Below, in pieces: positions 61,640-64,000 of a stretch of 64,000 bases of DNA (positions are counted from its first letter, which is position 1; each line of letters begins with the position of its first letter). A model generated the notes under the pieces. That model saw nothing but the letters and a program-made list of their open reading frames with translations. It was not told the origin of the DNA and did no database searches. The DNA is from Motacilla alba alba (taxonomy: Eukaryota > Chordata > Aves > Passeriformes > Motacillidae), in NCBI RefSeq assembly GCF_015832195.1, contig NC_052046.1:33136911-33200910 (forward strand), read 5' to 3'. The translations under genes were made by a program, and so were the position numbers.

Positions 61640-62720
61640 TTCAAATCTGACAGTGATGAATGCTGATGGCTTCACAATGGCCACTTATGTCTTGGATAGA
61701 CATACTCTTTGCTGGACAGCCAGGCCCAGAGAGTGGAGGTTACATCCAGCTCCTGGCCAGGAGTGCTGTTCTCCAGGGCTCAGTGTGGGGGAGAGCCCTG
61801 TGTAAAGGCTTTATCCATTGTCTGGATGTGGGGATCAAGTGTACCCTCTATGAGTTTGCAGATGACACTAAGGTGGGTAGCAGTGTTGATCTGTTGGAAA
61901 GTAGGAAGGCTCTGCAAAGGGATCTGGACAGGCTGGATTGATGGGCTGAGGCCAACTGGATGAGGTTCAATAAGGCTAAGAGCTGTGTCCTGCCCTTGGG
62001 TTGTAACAGCCCCCTGTAATGATACAGGCTGGGGGCAGAGAGGCTGGAAAGCTACACAGCAGAAAAGGACCTGGGGGTGCTGCTTGACATCAGCTGAACA
62101 TGAGCCAGCTATGCCCAGGTGGCCATGAAGGTCCATGGCATCCTGGCCTGTGTGGCCACAATTGTGTGGCCAGCAGGACCAGGGCAGGGATTGTCCCCCT
62201 GTATTGGACACTGGTGACACCACACCTTGAATCCTGCATTCAGATCTGAGCCCCTCAATTCAAGAAGGACATTGAGGCACTGGAGCATGTCCAGAGAAGG
62301 GCAGTGGAGCTGGTGAAGGGTCTGGAGCACAAGTCCTCTGGGAAACAGCTGAGGCACCTGGGCAGATTTAGCCTGGAGAAAATTTTTCTCAGGGGGGAAC
62401 TGATCACTATACAACCACATGAAAGTGGCAGAATGGGGGTTGGTCTCCTCTCTCAGATAAGAAGTGGCAGGATAAGAGGAAATGGCCTCTACTTGGGCAG
62501 GGGAGGTTTAGATCTGATGTGAGGGAAAATTCCTTCAAGGAACAGGTTGTCAAGTATTGGAACAAGCTGTCTGGGGAAGTACTTGAGTCTCCATCCCTGG
62601 AGGTATTTAAAAGACATAGACATGGCACTTAAGAACTTGATTTAGTGATGGATTCAGCAGTGCTGAGTAAGGGTTGGCCTTAAAGACCTTTTCCCACCTA
62701 AATAATTCTACAATTCTAAG
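61640..62720 (+). mobile_element. CR1 LINE, 5'-truncated, about 1.0-1.1 kb, with reverse transcriptase remnant
   Basis: The longest CR1 copy here, in sense orientation. Near 61765-61830 it still encodes a relic of the 'QGSVLGP' region (LQGSVWG), and at 61855-61872 the reverse transcriptase catalytic box FADDTK is intact, followed by 'KALQRDLDRLD' and, after a stop, 'NWMRFNKAKS'. Further on come 'agcagaaaaggacctgggggtgctg', 'cattcagatctgagcccctcaattcaagaaggacattgaggcactggagcatgtccagagaaggg', 'gtctggagcacaagtcctctggg' and 'ggaggtatttaaaagacatagacatggcac'. The 3' end is AATAATTCTACAATTCTAAG (62701-62720), showing the ATTCTNNN octamer repeat. Stops interrupt the frame, so it is inactive. The 5' boundary is approximate. 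Confidence 0.93.
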
Positions 62721-64000
62721 AAAGGGTTGTCACATATTAAGTAGACAGGAATATACACTAAACCCTGATATTTAGAGGAAGAAGGTTAGGACTTGCAAAT
62801 TTGGAAAATGTAGAACTGACATTTCCACTTTAAAGTAGATTATGTATTTATGATAGTATTTAATTACCTGGTCAGATCTGTTGCAGGATTTTGCTTCTTT
62901 TTCCCATGCAACCTTCTCCCTGATGCACAAGGATCAGCATAGAAGGAGGGCAGTACCCAACTGACAGAAAACAAAAACCTATCAATTTTGAAATCTGCCT
63001 GGTGTTATAATTTGAGATTACATTTGTTACACTTCTTATATTCCTGCACCTGTTTGTAGTCACCACCACTATTCATATCATCTTAATTACTTGTTAATTT
63101 TCCATGTTCCCAGTGGTCAGTTAATTCTGAAAATACTTCTAATTTACACATTTTGAAATCAGCATCTAATTTTGTGTCTGTCATTAGTGGATGCATTAAC
63201 TCTTTGTATTACTTTTTCCTGTCACTTATTTTTAAAAGCCTTTCTTGTTCCTGCTAAGTTTTTATAATGTCATTAACTTGGCCCACCCTTTTTTTCCTTT
63301 CTGCCTGTTTCTTTTGCTTTTGCTTTGTTGATTTCTTCATTTCTCATCCAGCTTTGTCTTAACCTCCAATCCTTTGAGCAGTGTCTCAGGAAATTGTATT
63401 GACCGTGTCCTTTCATTTGTATTTTTCAAAGGAACTGTCCTTGCACTTTTTTTCTAATCTTTCAAGGACTAGTCTCCTTTTACTGAAGAGAAGTTCACTG
63501 TTTGCTCCCACTAAATTATGTTCCCAGTTTTCTGGAAAAAAAAAAAAATCAGAATTTTATTTTTCACATGAAATGGGTTATATTTGTAGACTTAGCCACA
63601 AGCCTGCACTTAGTAGTTAAATATTAGTTGAAACTGTAACTATGTTTTCAACTAGCTTTCTAACTGAAGTGCTCTCATCTTTAGACCTGTGTGGTAGTAT
63701 TTTTAATTAAAATCAGTAAACTGCCTTGCAGTGTAAGTTACAGACACTGTCATGAATTTCTGCATACCTATTTTCACTGATGATCCAGTAGTCATTTAAA
63801 CTATTTGGCTTCCCTTTCATCTAATTTATCCTTTGCATAGCTTGAGATTACTATGGATTTGTCACTCAAGAGATACTAGGGGAGTTTTAAGCTCACAGGA
63901 AGTATCCTCCAGTCTTGAGGTTCAGAGGCGCAATTCCCCTCTCTCCTTCTTTTTTTTAAACTCTTGTGACTTTACATTATCTTTCAGATAGTTCAGTTGA

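Larger units (their letters stand above)
40456..64000 (+). other. SNX24: SNX24 intron 3 (5' part; continues beyond the window)
   Basis: It follows the exon 3 donor. No match to the downstream SNX24 exons was found by reading, so this intron is at least 23.5 kb. Apart from the listed CR1 copies and simple repeats, 43560-47250, 47310-53950, 54610-56980, 57065-61050 and 62730-64000 look like ordinary unique AT-rich intronic DNA with no recognisable coding exon. Because I searched by eye, a short diverged exon could have been missed. Confidence 0.8.

Noticed and set aside
61623..62420. Several ORFs on both strands, up to 147 codons
   Set aside because: All lie in the CR1 at 61640-62720; only the FADDTK frame is a true relic, and it is interrupted.
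40456..64000. SNX24 exon 4 (AVILENEELPK... codons)
   Set aside because: Searched by eye for the expected codons after an AG acceptor and found nothing; it probably lies beyond the window.

Overview
The window looks like intronic DNA of a bird genome. It has about 38-40% GC by eye, no operons or bacterial gene structure, and nine recognisable fragments of CR1 LINEs. CR1 is the dominant retrotransposon of birds and other sauropsids, and these copies are 5'-truncated with the typical ATTCTNNN-type 3' ends. No CpG island, rRNA, functional tRNA or CRISPR array was seen.

Only one gene can be named with confidence: SNX24 (sorting nexin 24), on the + strand. Two consecutive coding exons are present, at 33636-33719 and 40351-40455. 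Both are phase 0 at each end and are flanked by AG acceptors and GT donors. Together they encode most of the phosphoinositide-binding PX domain. The first exon and the exons after exon 3 were not found, so the window runs from inside intron 1 (at least 33.6 kb), through exon 2, intron 2 (6,631 bp) and exon 3, into intron 3 (at least 23.5 kb). The human orthologue is at 5q23. That block corresponds to the Z chromosome in chicken, so Z linkage is likely but is an inference.

Layout. 1-33635: intron 1, with an A/C-only low-complexity tract (1155-1305), an old CR1 (about 2220-2690), a possible tRNA-derived SINE (about 3715-3795), CR1 copies at 5361-6290, 10120-10690, 16960-17513 and 21430-21610, several simple repeats, and a pair of exon-like ORFs at 8199-8418 and 9006-9170. 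33720-40350: intron 2, with a degraded CR1 and a GC-richer block of unknown origin (35560-37316). 40456-64000: intron 3, with CR1 pieces at 41568-41640, 43089-43455 and 61640-62720. The last of these keeps a piece of the reverse transcriptase frame. Intron 3 also holds (GATA)n, (TA)n and G-rich simple repeats.

The most interesting unexplained signal is the exon-like pair at 8199-8418 and 9006-9170. The two are phase-compatible, lie on the same strand as SNX24 inside its intron 1, and read like protein. They match no product I recognise. They could belong to a nested gene, or they could be chance ORFs.
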